Part shown: positions 8,628 through 17,325 of the stretch, in pieces
How positions within the stretch are numbered: the first letter of the stretch is position 1
Layout of the letters: every line of letters begins with the position of its first letter
Notes under the pieces: model-generated
What the model saw: the letters and a program-made list of their open reading frames with translations, nothing else
Databases searched by the model: none
What the model was told of the DNA's origin: nothing
Made by a program: the position numbers and the translations under genes
Origin: Streptomyces sp. NBC_01465
GTDB taxonomy: Bacteria > Actinomycetota > Actinomycetes > Streptomycetales > Streptomycetaceae
Reading direction: 5' to 3'
Length of the DNA stretch: 64,000 nt
Assembly: GCF_036227325.1 (NCBI RefSeq)
Contig: NZ_CP109467.1
Coordinates: 310,001-374,000 of the forward strand

Positions 8628-9030
8628 TAAAATTCCTCCGGAATTGCTGCGCCGCCCGACTGGCGGCACGCGCGCAGATTATCGCCTGGCCGCACAGGCC
8701 TTTACACAGGCCCCACATAGCTCAGGTGCGCCCAATACACCCACAGACCCGAGCAGTTGGCAACCGTCCCGGCTACCTCGTGATCGAACCTTTCCGTAAT
8801 CGGGCGGGCGCAGCACCAAAGAAGGAAGCGGGGACAGAAAGAGGGCCGTCCAATTCGCCCACAGGGCTCCCAAATACCCCAGGCAGCCCAATTCCCCTTA
8901 TCTCCGCTCCAACCGCGGCACGCCGTGACCTGCGATGAAATCGCTCCCGGCCGGGTGTCGGGCGACGATGTGCTGGATACCCGCCCGTCACCCCTCACCC
9001 GACCGCCCGACCGCCCAGGGAGACACCCGC
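8628..9030. other. 403-base intergenic region between divergent genes
   Basis: This is the upstream region of both the LAETG surface gene (minus) and the APC-type permease (plus). I see the two ribosome binding sites at its ends but no tRNA, no recognisable riboswitch core and no long repeat. Base composition is less G+C-rich than the flanking genes, as expected for promoters. Confidence 0.5.
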
Positions 9031-11001
9031 ATGACCGGCACTCAGGCCGAGACGACAGCCGAGCCCAAGGCATCGGTCCGCCCGTGGCGCGCCTGGCTGC
9101 TGGAGGGGCTGAGCGACCAGTCCGCCCGTCACCCCGGCCCGCACGGCACTCCCCCGGCCGAGCACAAGGGCCACACCTGGTGGCGCGTCATGTGCCTGAC
9201 CGGGGTGGACTACTTCTCCACCCTCGGGTACCAACCGGGCATCGCCGCCCTGGCCGCAGGTCTCCTCTCACCCCTGGCCACGCTCGTGCTCCTGGCCCTC
9301 ACCCTCGGCGGTGCGCTTCCCGTGTACCGGCGCGTCGCGAAGGAGAGCCCGCACGGCGAGGGTTCCATCGCGATGCTGGAGCGGCTGCTGCCGTGGTGGG
9401 CGGGGAAGCTCTTCGTCCTCGTGCTGCTCGGGTTCGCGGCGACCGACTTCATGATCACCATCACGCTGTCGGCGGCGGACGCCTCCGCGCACGTCGTGGA
9501 GAACCCCTTCGCACCGGGCTGGTTGCACGGAGAGAACCTCTGGATCACCCTCGCCCTGATCGCCGCCCTCGGAGCGGTGTTCCTCAAAGGATTCCGGGAA
9601 GCCATCGGCATCGCCGTGGTTCTCGTCGGCGTCTATCTGGCGCTCAATCTGGTGGTGCTCGCCGACGCCGTCTGGCATGTGGTGACCGAGCCGGTTGTAG
9701 TGGGCAACTGGTGGGACGCGATGACGGCCGAACACTCCTCGCCGCTCGCCATGATCGGTGTGGCGCTGCTCGTCTTCCCCAAGCTCGCGCTCGGCATGTC
9801 CGGATTCGAGACGGGCGTCGCGGTGATGCCGCAGGTGCGCGGCGACGCGTCGGACACGTACGAGAATCCCGCCGGGCGCATCCGCGACACCCGCAAACTG
9901 CTCACCACCGCCGCGCTGATCATGAGTTGTTTTCTGCTGGTCTCCAGCCTCGCGACGACCATCCTGATTCCCGAGGACGCGTTCAAGGCGGGCGGGCAGG
10001 CCAATGGGCGCGCGCTCGCCTATCTCGCCCATCAGAATCTGGGCGAGGCTTTCGGCACGGTGTACGACGTCTCGACCATCGCCATCCTGTGGTTCGCCGG
10101 AGCCTCGGCCACCGCCGGTCTGCTCAATCTCGTACCGCGCTATCTGCCGCGGTACGGCATGGCGCCCGAGTGGACGCGTGCGGTGCGGCCGTTGGTGCTG
10201 ATCTTCATGGCGATCGCCTTCTTCATCACCGCGTGGTTCAACGCGAACGTGGACGCGCAGAGCGGTGCGTACGCGACCGGCGTGCTGGTGCTGATGCTCT
10301 CGGCGTCCTTCGCCTCGACCGTCGCCGTGCACCGGAAGGGCCGCCGGGGTGCCGCGATCGGCTTCGGGGTCATCACCGCGATCTTCGCGTACACCCTGGT
10401 CACCAATGTCATCGAGCGGCCGGACGGCATCAAGATCGCCCTGCTGTTCATCATCGGCATCCTGGTGACCTCCTTCGCCTCGCGCGTCCACCGCGCCTTC
10501 GAACTGCGGGCCGCCGAGATGACCTTCGACAAGAAGGCGCTCCGGCTCATCGACGAGTGCGCGCAGGCCGGGCCGATCCGGGTCATCGCCAATGAGCCGC
10601 AGGAGCGGGACATGGCGGAGTACCGCGCCAAGGAGTACAGCCAGCGCGAGGCGACCCACATCCCCGGCGGCGGACCCGTGCTGTTCGTGGAGGTGACCGT
10701 CCCGAACTCCTCCGACTTCACCGGCGACGTCACCGTCCGGGGCGTCCAGCACCACGCGGTGCGCATCCTGCGCGTCGAGGGTCCCGTGGTGCCCAACACC
10801 ATCGCCGCCGTGCTCCTGGAGCTGCGCGACCGTACGGGCAAGGTTCCGCACGCGTACTTCAACTGGACCGAGGGACACCCGCTCAGCCATCTGCTGCGCT
10901 TCCTGGTCTTCGGCGACGGCGAGGTCGCCCCGGTCACCCGCGAGGTGCTGCGGCGCGCCGAACCGGATCCGGCACGGCGCCCGCGCATCCACGTCGGCTG
11001 A
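9031..11001 (+). CDS. APC-superfamily permease with cytoplasmic C-terminal domain
   Basis: 656 aa from the ATG at 9031, preceded by AGGGAGA at 9017-9023. The upstream in-frame extension to 8935 is rejected for lack of a site. About twelve membrane segments run from near residue 60 to about 500, starting with [20 protein letters not shown], which resembles the first helix of KimA-like potassium or amino-acid permeases of the APC superfamily. A soluble domain of about 150 residues follows ([14 protein letters not shown] and later [12 protein letters not shown]). It imports an ion or small nutrient by proton coupling; which one is not evident. KimA-type transporters are often c-di-AMP regulated, but no matching riboswitch is visible here. 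Confidence 0.75.
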   Translation: MTGTQAETTAEPKASVRPWRAWLLEGLSDQSARHPGPHGTPPAEHKGHTWWRVMCLTGVDYFSTLGYQPGIAALAAGLLSPLATLVLLALTLGGALPVYRRVAKESPHGEGSIAMLERLLPWWAGKLFVLVLLGFAATDFMITITLSAADASAHVVENPFAPGWLHGENLWITLALIAALGAVFLKGFREAIGIAVVLVGVYLALNLVVLADAVWHVVTEPVVVGNWWDAMTAEHSSPLAMIGVALLVFPKLALGMSGFETGVAVMPQVRGDASDTYENPAGRIRDTRKLLTTAALIMSCFLLVSSLATTILIPEDAFKAGGQANGRALAYLAHQNLGEAFGTVYDVSTIAILWFAGASATAGLLNLVPRYLPRYGMAPEWTRAVRPLVLIFMAIAFFITAWFNANVDAQSGAYATGVLVLMLSASFASTVAVHRKGRRGAAIGFGVITAIFAYTLVTNVIERPDGIKIALLFIIGILVTSFASRVHRAFELRAAEMTFDKKALRLIDECAQAGPIRVIANEPQERDMAEYRAKEYSQREATHIPGGGPVLFVEVTVPNSSDFTGDVTVRGVQHHAVRILRVEGPVVPNTIAAVLLELRDRTGKVPHAYFNWTEGHPLSHLLRFLVFGDGEVAPVTREVLRRAEPDPARRPRIHVG

Positions 11002-11054
11002 CCGGGGCGGCACGGCCCCTGGACGGTGATCCGTTGCGCCGTACAGCATGAGCC

Positions 11055-11996
11055 ATGCTGCTTCGCCAACTCGAGTACCTCGTCGCCCTGGCCCGCGAGC
11101 GGCACTTCAGCCGCGCCGCCGACGCCTGCTTCGTCTCCCAGCCGTCCCTCTCGGCGGGGATACGCAAGCTCGAACACGAGCTGGACGTGCCGATCGTGCG
11201 GCGCGGCCGCCGCTTCGAGGGGCTGACACCGGAGGGCGAGCGTGTCCTGGCGTGGGCGCACCGCATCCTCGCCGAGCGGGACGCCCTGGAGCAGGAACTG
11301 TCCGTGATGCGGGGCGGGCTGACCGGCACACTGCGCCTCGGTGCGATCCCGACGGCACTCACCTCGGCCTCGCTGCTCACCACCCCGTTCTGTGCGACGC
11401 ACCCGAGGGTGCGGATCGCCCTGGAATCACTGTCGTCCCGTCAGATCCTGGACGGTCTTGGCGAGTTCGAACTGGATGCCGCGATGACGTACGTCGACGA
11501 CGACACGCTGCGCCACGTCCGCAAGATGCCCCTGTACGAGGAGCGCTATCTGCTGCTCACCCCGCTGGACGGCCCCCTCTCCGGTCAGCGCCGAGCACGC
11601 TGGGCGCAGGCCGCGAGCCTGCCGCTGTGCCTGCTCTCCCCGAGGATGCGCAACCGGCAGATCATGGACGAGTGCTTCGCCGCCGACGGTGTCACCGCGA
11701 CCCCCGCGCTCGAGTCGGACACCGTCGCCGGGCTGTACGCGCATCTGTCCGGCGGCAGCTGGTCGAGCGTCATCTCGCACGCCTGGCTGCACATGTTCGG
11801 GGTGCCGAAGGGCATGCGCGTCCTCCCTCTGGAGGGTCCGGCGCACGGTCCCCGGGTGGGCCTCGTCATCGGTGACCACAAGCCGGAGTCGGTACTGGGC
11901 CGGGCGCTGTGGGAGGTCGCCCGGGGAGCCCGGGTGCGCGACACCCTGGAGGAGCTGCTCGCGGCGCACACCGGCCCTTCCGCAGGCGGGAGTTGA
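11055..11996 (+). CDS. LysR-family transcriptional regulator
   Basis: 313 aa. An N-terminal winged helix-turn-helix (LRQLEYLVALARERHFSRAA, then VSQPSLSAGIRKLE) is followed by the long linker helix (ILAERDALEQELS) and a periplasmic-binding-protein-like effector domain. It lies 112 bases upstream of the formate dehydrogenase gene on the same strand, so control of that gene is plausible; LysR proteins more often control a divergent neighbour. The effector is unknown. Confidence 0.88.
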   Translation: MLLRQLEYLVALARERHFSRAADACFVSQPSLSAGIRKLEHELDVPIVRRGRRFEGLTPEGERVLAWAHRILAERDALEQELSVMRGGLTGTLRLGAIPTALTSASLLTTPFCATHPRVRIALESLSSRQILDGLGEFELDAAMTYVDDDTLRHVRKMPLYEERYLLLTPLDGPLSGQRRARWAQAASLPLCLLSPRMRNRQIMDECFAADGVTATPALESDTVAGLYAHLSGGSWSSVISHAWLHMFGVPKGMRVLPLEGPAHGPRVGLVIGDHKPESVLGRALWEVARGARVRDTLEELLAAHTGPSAGGS

Positions 11997-12108
11997 TAGG
12001 TGTGGGCTATGACGGCATAGCAACGTTCGCTTTGACGGCTCCGTCCCGCCGCGAGGAGCGTGGGGGCATTCCCGCACCTCACACCCCTCGACGACGAGGA
12101 GCCGCACC

Positions 12109-13275
12109 ATGGCCAAGGTTCTCTGTGTGCTGTACGACGACCCCAAGGACGGATACCCGACGTCGTACGCCCGGGACGATCTGCCCGTCATCGACCACTA
12201 CCCCGGCGGGCAGACCGCTCCCACCCCGAAGTCCACCGACTTCACCCCCGGCCATCTCCTCGGCAGCGTCTCCGGTGAACTCGGCCTGCGCACCTTCCTG
12301 GAGAGCCGGGGCCACACCCTGGTCGTCACCTCCGACAAGGACGCGGCCGGCTCCGCCTTCGACCGTGAGCTGGCGGACGCGGACGTCGTCATATCGCAGC
12401 CGTTCTGGCCGGCCTATCTGACTCCGGAGCGGATCGCCGCCGCCAAGAACCTGAAGCTGGCCGTGACGGCGGGCATCGGCTCGGACCATGTCGATCTGGA
12501 CGCCGCCATCGCGCACGGTGTCACCGTCGCCGAGGTGACGTACTGCAACAGCATCAGCGTCGCCGAGCACGTGGTGATGATGACGCTCTCGCTCGTACGC
12601 AACTACCTGCCGTCGCACCGGACGGTGCTCGACGGCGGCTGGGACATCGCGGACTGCGTGGCGCGCAGTTACGACCTGGAGGGGATGCACGTCGGTACGG
12701 TCGCGGCCGGGCGCATCGGCCTCGCCGTCCTGCGCCGGCTCGCCCCCTTCGACGTGAAGCTGCACTACACCGACCGCCACCGGCTGCCGAAGGAGGTCGA
12801 GGAGGAACTGGGGCTGACCTTCCACGCCTCGGCCGAGGAGATGGTGCCGTACTGCGACGTGGTGACCATCAACGCACCGCTGCACCCGGAGACGGAGGGG
12901 CTCTTCGGCGACAAGCTGCTCGGCTCCATGAAGCGCGGCACGTATCTCATCAACACCGCGCGGGCGAAGATCGTCGACCAGGACGCCGTCCAACGGGCCC
13001 TGGAGAGCGGTCAGTTGGCGGGGTACGCGGGTGACGTCTGGTATCCGCAGCCCGCACCGGCGGACCACCCGTGGCGCACCATGCCGCACCACGGGATGAC
13101 CCCGCACATCTCGGGCTCCTCGCTCTCCGCCCAGGCCCGGTACGCGGCGGGCACGCGGGAGATCCTGGAGTGCTGGCTGGACGGCACACCGATCCGGGAC
13201 GAGTACCTGATCGTCCAGGGCGGCGGGCTGGCCGGAACCGGTGCGCACTCCTACGCGGTCGGCGGCCGCGGCTGA
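12109..13275 (+). CDS. fdh: NAD-dependent formate dehydrogenase
   Basis: 388 aa. It oxidises formate to CO2 with reduction of NAD+ and needs no metal or molybdopterin, despite the molybdenum genes next door. It follows the Pseudomonas-type enzyme closely: CNSISVAEHVVMM, the nucleotide loop GTVAAGRIGL from residue 196, LHYTDRHRLP, and catalytic H333 in MTPHISGSS, followed by YAAGTREILE and the end GTGAHSY. Length is as expected. Its role may be detoxifying formate or gaining NADH. The start ATG has a GAGGAG-like site in GACGAGGAGCC. Confidence 0.95.
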   Translation: MAKVLCVLYDDPKDGYPTSYARDDLPVIDHYPGGQTAPTPKSTDFTPGHLLGSVSGELGLRTFLESRGHTLVVTSDKDAAGSAFDRELADADVVISQPFWPAYLTPERIAAAKNLKLAVTAGIGSDHVDLDAAIAHGVTVAEVTYCNSISVAEHVVMMTLSLVRNYLPSHRTVLDGGWDIADCVARSYDLEGMHVGTVAAGRIGLAVLRRLAPFDVKLHYTDRHRLPKEVEEELGLTFHASAEEMVPYCDVVTINAPLHPETEGLFGDKLLGSMKRGTYLINTARAKIVDQDAVQRALESGQLAGYAGDVWYPQPAPADHPWRTMPHHGMTPHISGSSLSAQARYAAGTREILECWLDGTPIRDEYLIVQGGGLAGTGAHSYAVGGRG

Positions 13276-13366
13276 GGCGGCAGATCCGCACCTGCTGGGC
13301 CAGTTGGCGCATCGGGCCGACAACTGCCAGGAGAATCAAGCCTTTTGCTTGCTTCTGAGGTTCGCC

Positions 13367-13404
13367 GTGACGCATGCCGGGCAGGACTTTCAGGCATGCG
13401 TCAC
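13367..13404. repeat. Perfect 12-bp inverted repeat before the molybdenum cluster
   Basis: GTGACGCATGCC (13367-13378) is repeated inverted as GGCATGCGTCAC (13393-13404) across a 14-base spacer. It lies 26 bases before the start of the molybdopterin-fold protein gene and 91 bases after the fdh stop. There is no U-run, so an operator or 5' leader hairpin is more likely than a simple terminator. The inner half-site GGCAT/ATGCC recurs before the Mop regulator. Confidence 0.6.
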
Positions 13405-13430
13405 AGCGGATCGCTCACAGGGGGCAGCCG

Positions 13431-13892
13431 ATGACCCGGCTCGGTACACGCACCAGGCCGTTCGTCCTCGACGGGGAACTGCACCGGCCGGCGAGGCTGA
13501 CCGTCGCGGAGCTGCGGGAGGGATGGGATCAGCACCGGGCCGACGTGGTCTTCGACTGCGCCACCGCCGGCCCGCAGCGGCACACCTTCGAGGGGCCGCT
13601 CCTGCGGGAGGTCGTCGCCTCCGCGGGCCCCGCCTTCGACGTACGGCGCCGGAAGGACCGCTCCCGTTTCGTACTGGCGGTCTCCGGCGGGGACGGCCAC
13701 CACACGGTGCTGTCCTGGGCGGAGATCGACGCCGACTTCGGCAATACGCCGGTCCTGCTGGCCACGCACCTGGACGGCGAGGGGCTCGACGGGCAGGGCA
13801 GCCAGCTGGTGGTCCCCTCCGACCGTTGCGGGGCCCGTTACGTCAGCGCGATCACCCGGGTGTGGTTCGGACCCTGCACCGTTCCGGAGTGA
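13431..13892 (+). CDS. Small molybdopterin-binding-fold oxidoreductase-like protein
   Basis: 153 aa from the ATG at 13431 with an AGGGGG site. The sequence FDCATAGPQRHTFEGPLLREV matches the sulfite-oxidase-type molybdopterin domain, with the Cys that ligates molybdenum in the family (C in FDCATAG). Later, VLSWAEIDADFGNTPVLLATHLDG and DRCGARYVSAITRVWFG continue the fold. It is much shorter than enzymatic members, so it may carry a minimal cofactor-binding domain. The location directly before a molybdate-responsive regulator and molybdate transporter supports a link to molybdenum. Catalytic activity is uncertain. Confidence 0.65.
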   Translation: MTRLGTRTRPFVLDGELHRPARLTVAELREGWDQHRADVVFDCATAGPQRHTFEGPLLREVVASAGPAFDVRRRKDRSRFVLAVSGGDGHHTVLSWAEIDADFGNTPVLLATHLDGEGLDGQGSQLVVPSDRCGARYVSAITRVWFGPCTVPE

Positions 13893-13923
13893 TCCGTTCT
13901 TTGGGGCTTCCTCCAAGTGGGTT

Positions 13924-13964
13924 GGCAGATGCCCCACAAATCGGCGTCAGGGATTGCAGATGCC
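13924..13964. promoter_or_regulatory. Direct repeat GCAGATGCC before the Mop regulator
   Basis: GCAGATGCC occurs at 13925-13933 and again at 13956-13964, a 31-base period (about three helical turns). The first copy is part of GGCAGATGCC, itself a small inverted repeat. The second copy ends 26 bases before the start of the HTH-Mop gene, the right place for autoregulation. Half-sites resemble those of the inverted repeat at 13367-13404. Confidence 0.45.
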
Positions 13965-13990
13965 AGGTCTCAAGGCCTAGTTTTCCGCTT

Positions 13991-14386
13991 ATGCAGTCCT
14001 ACACCATCGGCCAGGCAGCGCGTCTGCTCGGCGTCAGCCCCGACACCGCTCGTCGCTGGGCGGACGCGGGGAAGGTCGCGACCCACCGCGACGAGAGCGG
14101 CCGCCGTCTGATCGACGGACGTGATCTGGCCGCCTTCTCCGTGGAGGTCGCCCAGAACGGCACCGACGAGGACGAGACCTCGTACACCTCCGCCCGCAAC
14201 GCCTTCCCGGGGATCGTCACCGCGGTCAAGCTCGGCGACGTGGCGGCACAGGTGGAGATCCAGGCGGGCCCGCACCGGCTCGTCTCGCTCCTCACCCGTG
14301 AGGCGGTCGAGGAGCTGGGTCTCGAGGTCGGCATGCAGGCCACCGCCCGCGTGAAGTCCACCAGCGTGCACATCGACCGCGTCTGA
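13991..14386 (+). CDS. HTH-Mop (TOBE) molybdate-responsive regulator
   Basis: 131 aa from the ATG at 13991; the frame is open far upstream, but homology begins here (MQSYTIGQAARLLGVSPD). Residues about 4-50 are an excisionase/MerR-type helix-turn-helix (TARRWADAGKV, then RRLIDGRDLAAF). Residues about 62-130 are a Mop/TOBE domain (SARNAFPGIVTAVKLGD and QATARVKSTSVHIDR), which binds molybdate or tungstate in ModE and molbindins. The arrangement is that of a compact ModE analogue of actinobacteria and points to control of the downstream modA-modBC genes. No clear ribosome binding site is visible, so the mRNA may be leaderless. Confidence 0.85.
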   Translation: MQSYTIGQAARLLGVSPDTARRWADAGKVATHRDESGRRLIDGRDLAAFSVEVAQNGTDEDETSYTSARNAFPGIVTAVKLGDVAAQVEIQAGPHRLVSLLTREAVEELGLEVGMQATARVKSTSVHIDRV

Positions 14387-14405
14387 CGTCACCGCTCACC
14401 CTCCT

Positions 14406-14434
14406 GCGGGGGCCGTCCGTCCCACGGCCCCCGC
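14406..14434 (+). terminator. Hairpin between the Mop regulator and modA
   Basis: GCGGGGGCCGT (14406-14416) pairs perfectly with ACGGCCCCCGC (14424-14434) over a seven-base loop. It starts 20 bases after the regulator stop and ends 30 bases before modA. There is no long U-run, as is common in streptomycetes, so it may terminate or only attenuate. Confidence 0.6.
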
Positions 14435-14464
14435 CGCTTCATTCCACCTAGGAGTCCCACCCTC

Positions 14465-15262
14465 ATGTCTCTCGTCATCACCCGGCGCCGGTCCGCCGCC
14501 GCGGTTCTGTCGGCCGCTCTGCTTCTCTCGCTGGCCGCCTGCGGCAGCGACGACAAGAAGGACAGCGGGGCCAAGGCCACCGGGGCCTCCGACGCCAAGG
14601 CCGATCTGACCGTCCTCGCCGCCTCCTCGCTGACCGACGTCTTCAAGACGGCGGGCGCCGCGTACGAGAAGGAGCACCCGGGCACGAAGATCAAGTTCTC
14701 CTTCGCCGGTTCCCAGGAGTTGGCCGCCCAGGTGAAGCAGGGTGCGCCCGCCGACGCGCTGGTCACCGCCGACACCAAGACCATGGACGGGGTGGCGTCC
14801 GACGCGGGCACCCCGACGGTGATCGCCAAGAACCGTCTGGTCATCGCGGTCGGCAAGGGCAACCCCGAGAAGGTCGCCTCGCTCAAGGACCTCGCCGACA
14901 CCAAGCTGAAGGTCGTGCTCGCCGCCCCCGAGGTGCCGGTCGGCAAGTACAGCCAGAAGGTCCTGGACGCACAGAAGATCACGGTGAAGCCGGTCTCGCA
15001 GGAGCCCAACGTGCGCGCCGTGCTCTCCAAGGTGGAGCTGGGCGAGGCCGACGCCGGTCTCGTCTACAAGACGGACGCGGCCACCGCGACCGGCAAGGTC
15101 GACGCCATCACCATTCCCGACGCTCAGAACGCCGTGGCCTCCTACCCGGCCGCGACGCTGAAGACGTCGAAGAACGCCGATGCCGCTGCGGCCTTCGTCA
15201 AGTGGCTCTCCGGGGCCGAGGCGCAGAAGATTCTCCAGGACGCGGGCTTCCAGCAGCCGTAA
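14465..15262 (+). CDS. modA: Molybdate ABC transporter substrate-binding lipoprotein
   Basis: 265 aa with a lipoprotein signal ([19 protein letters not shown]; Cys is the lipidated residue). The mature part starts [14 protein letters not shown], the ModA hallmark in which the Ser residues contact the oxyanion, and has [12 protein letters not shown]. It binds molybdate or tungstate outside the membrane and delivers it to the ModBC membrane complex. It is preceded by a hairpin after the Mop regulator and followed by another before modBC. Confidence 0.93.
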   Translation: MSLVITRRRSAAAVLSAALLLSLAACGSDDKKDSGAKATGASDAKADLTVLAASSLTDVFKTAGAAYEKEHPGTKIKFSFAGSQELAAQVKQGAPADALVTADTKTMDGVASDAGTPTVIAKNRLVIAVGKGNPEKVASLKDLADTKLKVVLAAPEVPVGKYSQKVLDAQKITVKPVSQEPNVRAVLSKVELGEADAGLVYKTDAATATGKVDAITIPDAQNAVASYPAATLKTSKNADAAAAFVKWLSGAEAQKILQDAGFQQP

Positions 15263-15270
15263 CCGCGCAG

Positions 15271-15299
15271 GGGCCGCCCGGGCAGGAGTCGGGCGGCCC
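15271..15299 (+). repeat. Hairpin between modA and modBC
   Basis: GGGCCGCCCG (15271-15280) pairs with CGGGCGGCCC (15290-15299), ten perfect base pairs over a nine-base loop, eight bases after the modA stop. It could stabilise the modA mRNA 3' end or reduce read-through into modBC, giving more binding protein than transporter. Confidence 0.55.
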
Positions 15300-15352
15300 G
15301 CTCGGCGGTAGCCGCCGCCGGGGTCAGCACCGGCCCGAATTCAGGAATCTTC

Positions 15353-17290
15353 ATGAAACGCCTCCGCCCCCGCAGCGGCACCACCCGCGCCCCCGTCGCC
15401 CTGGTCGTGCCCGCGCTGCTCGCGATCGCGTTTCTGCTGATGCCCCTCATCGGCATCCTCGCCCGCACCACCTGGAGCGATCTCGGCACTCATCTTTCGA
15501 GTCCGGGCGTCACCCAGGCGCTGCGGCTCTCGCTCGTCGTCTCCTTCTGGGCGCTCGGCCTCTCGCTCGTCCTGGGCGTACCGCTGGCCTGGCTGCTTGC
15601 ACGCGTCGACTTCCCCGGCAAGACCCTCGTCCGCTCCCTCGTGCTGCTCCCCATGGTGCTGCCGCCCACGGTCGGCGGAGTCGCCCTGCTCCTCGGCTTC
15701 GGGCGGCGCGGGCTGCTCGGCCCCTGGCTGGAGAACACCTTCGGCATCACGCTGCCGTTCAGCACGTCCGGCGCCGTCGTCGCCGCGACCTTCGTCGCGA
15801 TGCCGTTCCTGGTCATCAGCCTCGAAGGCACCCTGGCCGGAATGCGCCCGAGTTATGAGGAGACCGCGGCCTCCCTCGGAGCGTCACCGGTGCGCGTCTT
15901 CTTCACCGTCACGCTCCCCATGGTCGCGCCCGGACTGGCCGCGGGCGCCGCCCTCACCTGGGCGCGGGCGCTGGGCGAGTTCGGCGCCACGATCACCTTC
16001 GCCGGCAACCTGCCCGGCTCCACCCAGACCCTCCCCCTACAGGTCTACCTCCTCCTCCAGGACTCCCCCGAGGCCGCGACCTCCGTCTCCCTGCTGCTGC
16101 TCGCCATCGCCATGGCCGTACTGATCGCGCTGCGCGGCCGCTGGACGGGTGCCGGCACCCGCGCCGACCGTGCGACGGACAAGCGCCCGGTGGACGAAGT
16201 GCCTGCGGCCGCCGACGACTTCGCTCCCGTCGAGCCGCCGTCCCCGAAGGAGCTCTGGCCGCTTCACGCCGAGGTCAGCGGCTTCAACCAGCTGACCCTG
16301 GACGCCGATCCGGGCACCACCATCGCCGTCGTCGGCGAGAACGGTGCGGGCAAGACCACCCTGCTGCGGGCCCTCCTCGGCCTCACTCCGCGCGCCCACG
16401 CCGCCCTGCGCCTCGGCACCACCGACGTCACCGCCCTCCCGCCGCACCGCCGCGGCGTCGCCTGGGTCCCCCAGGAGGGTGCGCTCTTCCCGCATCTGAC
16501 GGCCCTCGCCAACACGGCGTACGGACTGCGCGCCCAGGGGACCGGCCGCGCCGAGGCCCGGCGCGAGGCACTCCAGTGGCTGGAGCGGCTCGGCGTGGGC
16601 CATCTCGGCCACCGCAAGCCGGGGCAGCTCTCCGGCGGGCAGGCCCAACGGGTCGCGCTGGCACGGGCGTTGGCGGCGCGCCCCCGTCTGCTCCTGCTGG
16701 ACGAGCCCCTCGCCGCCCTCGACCAGACCACCCGCGCCCACGTACGCCACACCCTGCGCACCCACCTCGCCGGGTTCGGCGGCGTCTGTCTGATCGTCAC
16801 GCACGACCCGGTGGAGGCGGTGTCGCTGGCCGACCGGGTGCTCGTACTCGACGAGGGGCGCACGCTGCAGTACGCGCCGCCCGCCGAGGTCTCCCGCCAT
16901 CCGCGCTCGCCGTGGGTGGCGCGGATGCTCGGCCGCAACGCCTGGACGGGCTCCGCCGCCGCGGACGGCACCCTCGAACTCGCCGACGGCGGGCGGCTCG
17001 TCGTCGCCGACCCGCTCGACGAGGGGGCCACGGCGCTGGCCGTCATCGCCCCGGAAGCCGTCTCCGTACACCGCGACAAGCCGGGCGGCAGCCCGCGCAA
17101 CGTCTGGCCCGGCACCGTCCGCGAGATCACCGCCGCCGGCAGCCGTCTCCGTATCGTCATCACCTCCGACCAGGCCCCGGACCTGGTCGCCGAGATCACC
17201 GCGGCGGCGGCGGCCGAGCTCGGCCTCGCGGACGGAGCCGACGTCTGGACCAGCGTCAAGGCGACCGAAGTCACCCTGGTCGCGCTGTAG
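15353..17290 (+). CDS. modBC: Fused molybdate ABC transporter permease and ATPase (ModB-ModC)
   Basis: 645 aa. Residues about 1-260 are the permease, with hydrophobic helices and the coupling loop around EETAASLGASPVRVFF. A short linker leads to the ATPase: Walker A GENGAGKTT (K334), signature LSGGQAQRVALARAL, Walker B LLLLDEP, switch His in IVTHDPVEAV. The C-terminus (from about 580, NVWPGTVREITAAG) looks like a TOBE/Mop regulatory domain. Separate ModB and ModC are the norm; fusion forces equal stoichiometry, with two chains forming one transporter. Imports molybdate from ModA at the cost of ATP. Confidence 0.92.
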   Translation: MKRLRPRSGTTRAPVALVVPALLAIAFLLMPLIGILARTTWSDLGTHLSSPGVTQALRLSLVVSFWALGLSLVLGVPLAWLLARVDFPGKTLVRSLVLLPMVLPPTVGGVALLLGFGRRGLLGPWLENTFGITLPFSTSGAVVAATFVAMPFLVISLEGTLAGMRPSYEETAASLGASPVRVFFTVTLPMVAPGLAAGAALTWARALGEFGATITFAGNLPGSTQTLPLQVYLLLQDSPEAATSVSLLLLAIAMAVLIALRGRWTGAGTRADRATDKRPVDEVPAAADDFAPVEPPSPKELWPLHAEVSGFNQLTLDADPGTTIAVVGENGAGKTTLLRALLGLTPRAHAALRLGTTDVTALPPHRRGVAWVPQEGALFPHLTALANTAYGLRAQGTGRAEARREALQWLERLGVGHLGHRKPGQLSGGQAQRVALARALAARPRLLLLDEPLAALDQTTRAHVRHTLRTHLAGFGGVCLIVTHDPVEAVSLADRVLVLDEGRTLQYAPPAEVSRHPRSPWVARMLGRNAWTGSAAADGTLELADGGRLVVADPLDEGATALAVIAPEAVSVHRDKPGGSPRNVWPGTVREITAAGSRLRIVITSDQAPDLVAEITAAAAAELGLADGADVWTSVKATEVTLVAL

Positions 17291-17325
17291 GGAACCGGCA
17301 CCCGTCCGAACTGCGTTCTCCAGGC

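Noticed and set aside
8780..8790. GGTTCGATCAC on the minus strand, resembling a tRNA T-loop
   Set aside because: No acceptor stem, D-arm or anticodon arm could be formed around it; not a tRNA.
8670..9030. Possible c-di-AMP (ydaO-type) riboswitch before the KimA-like permease
   Set aside because: The conserved riboswitch core elements are not present; only the permease family suggested it.
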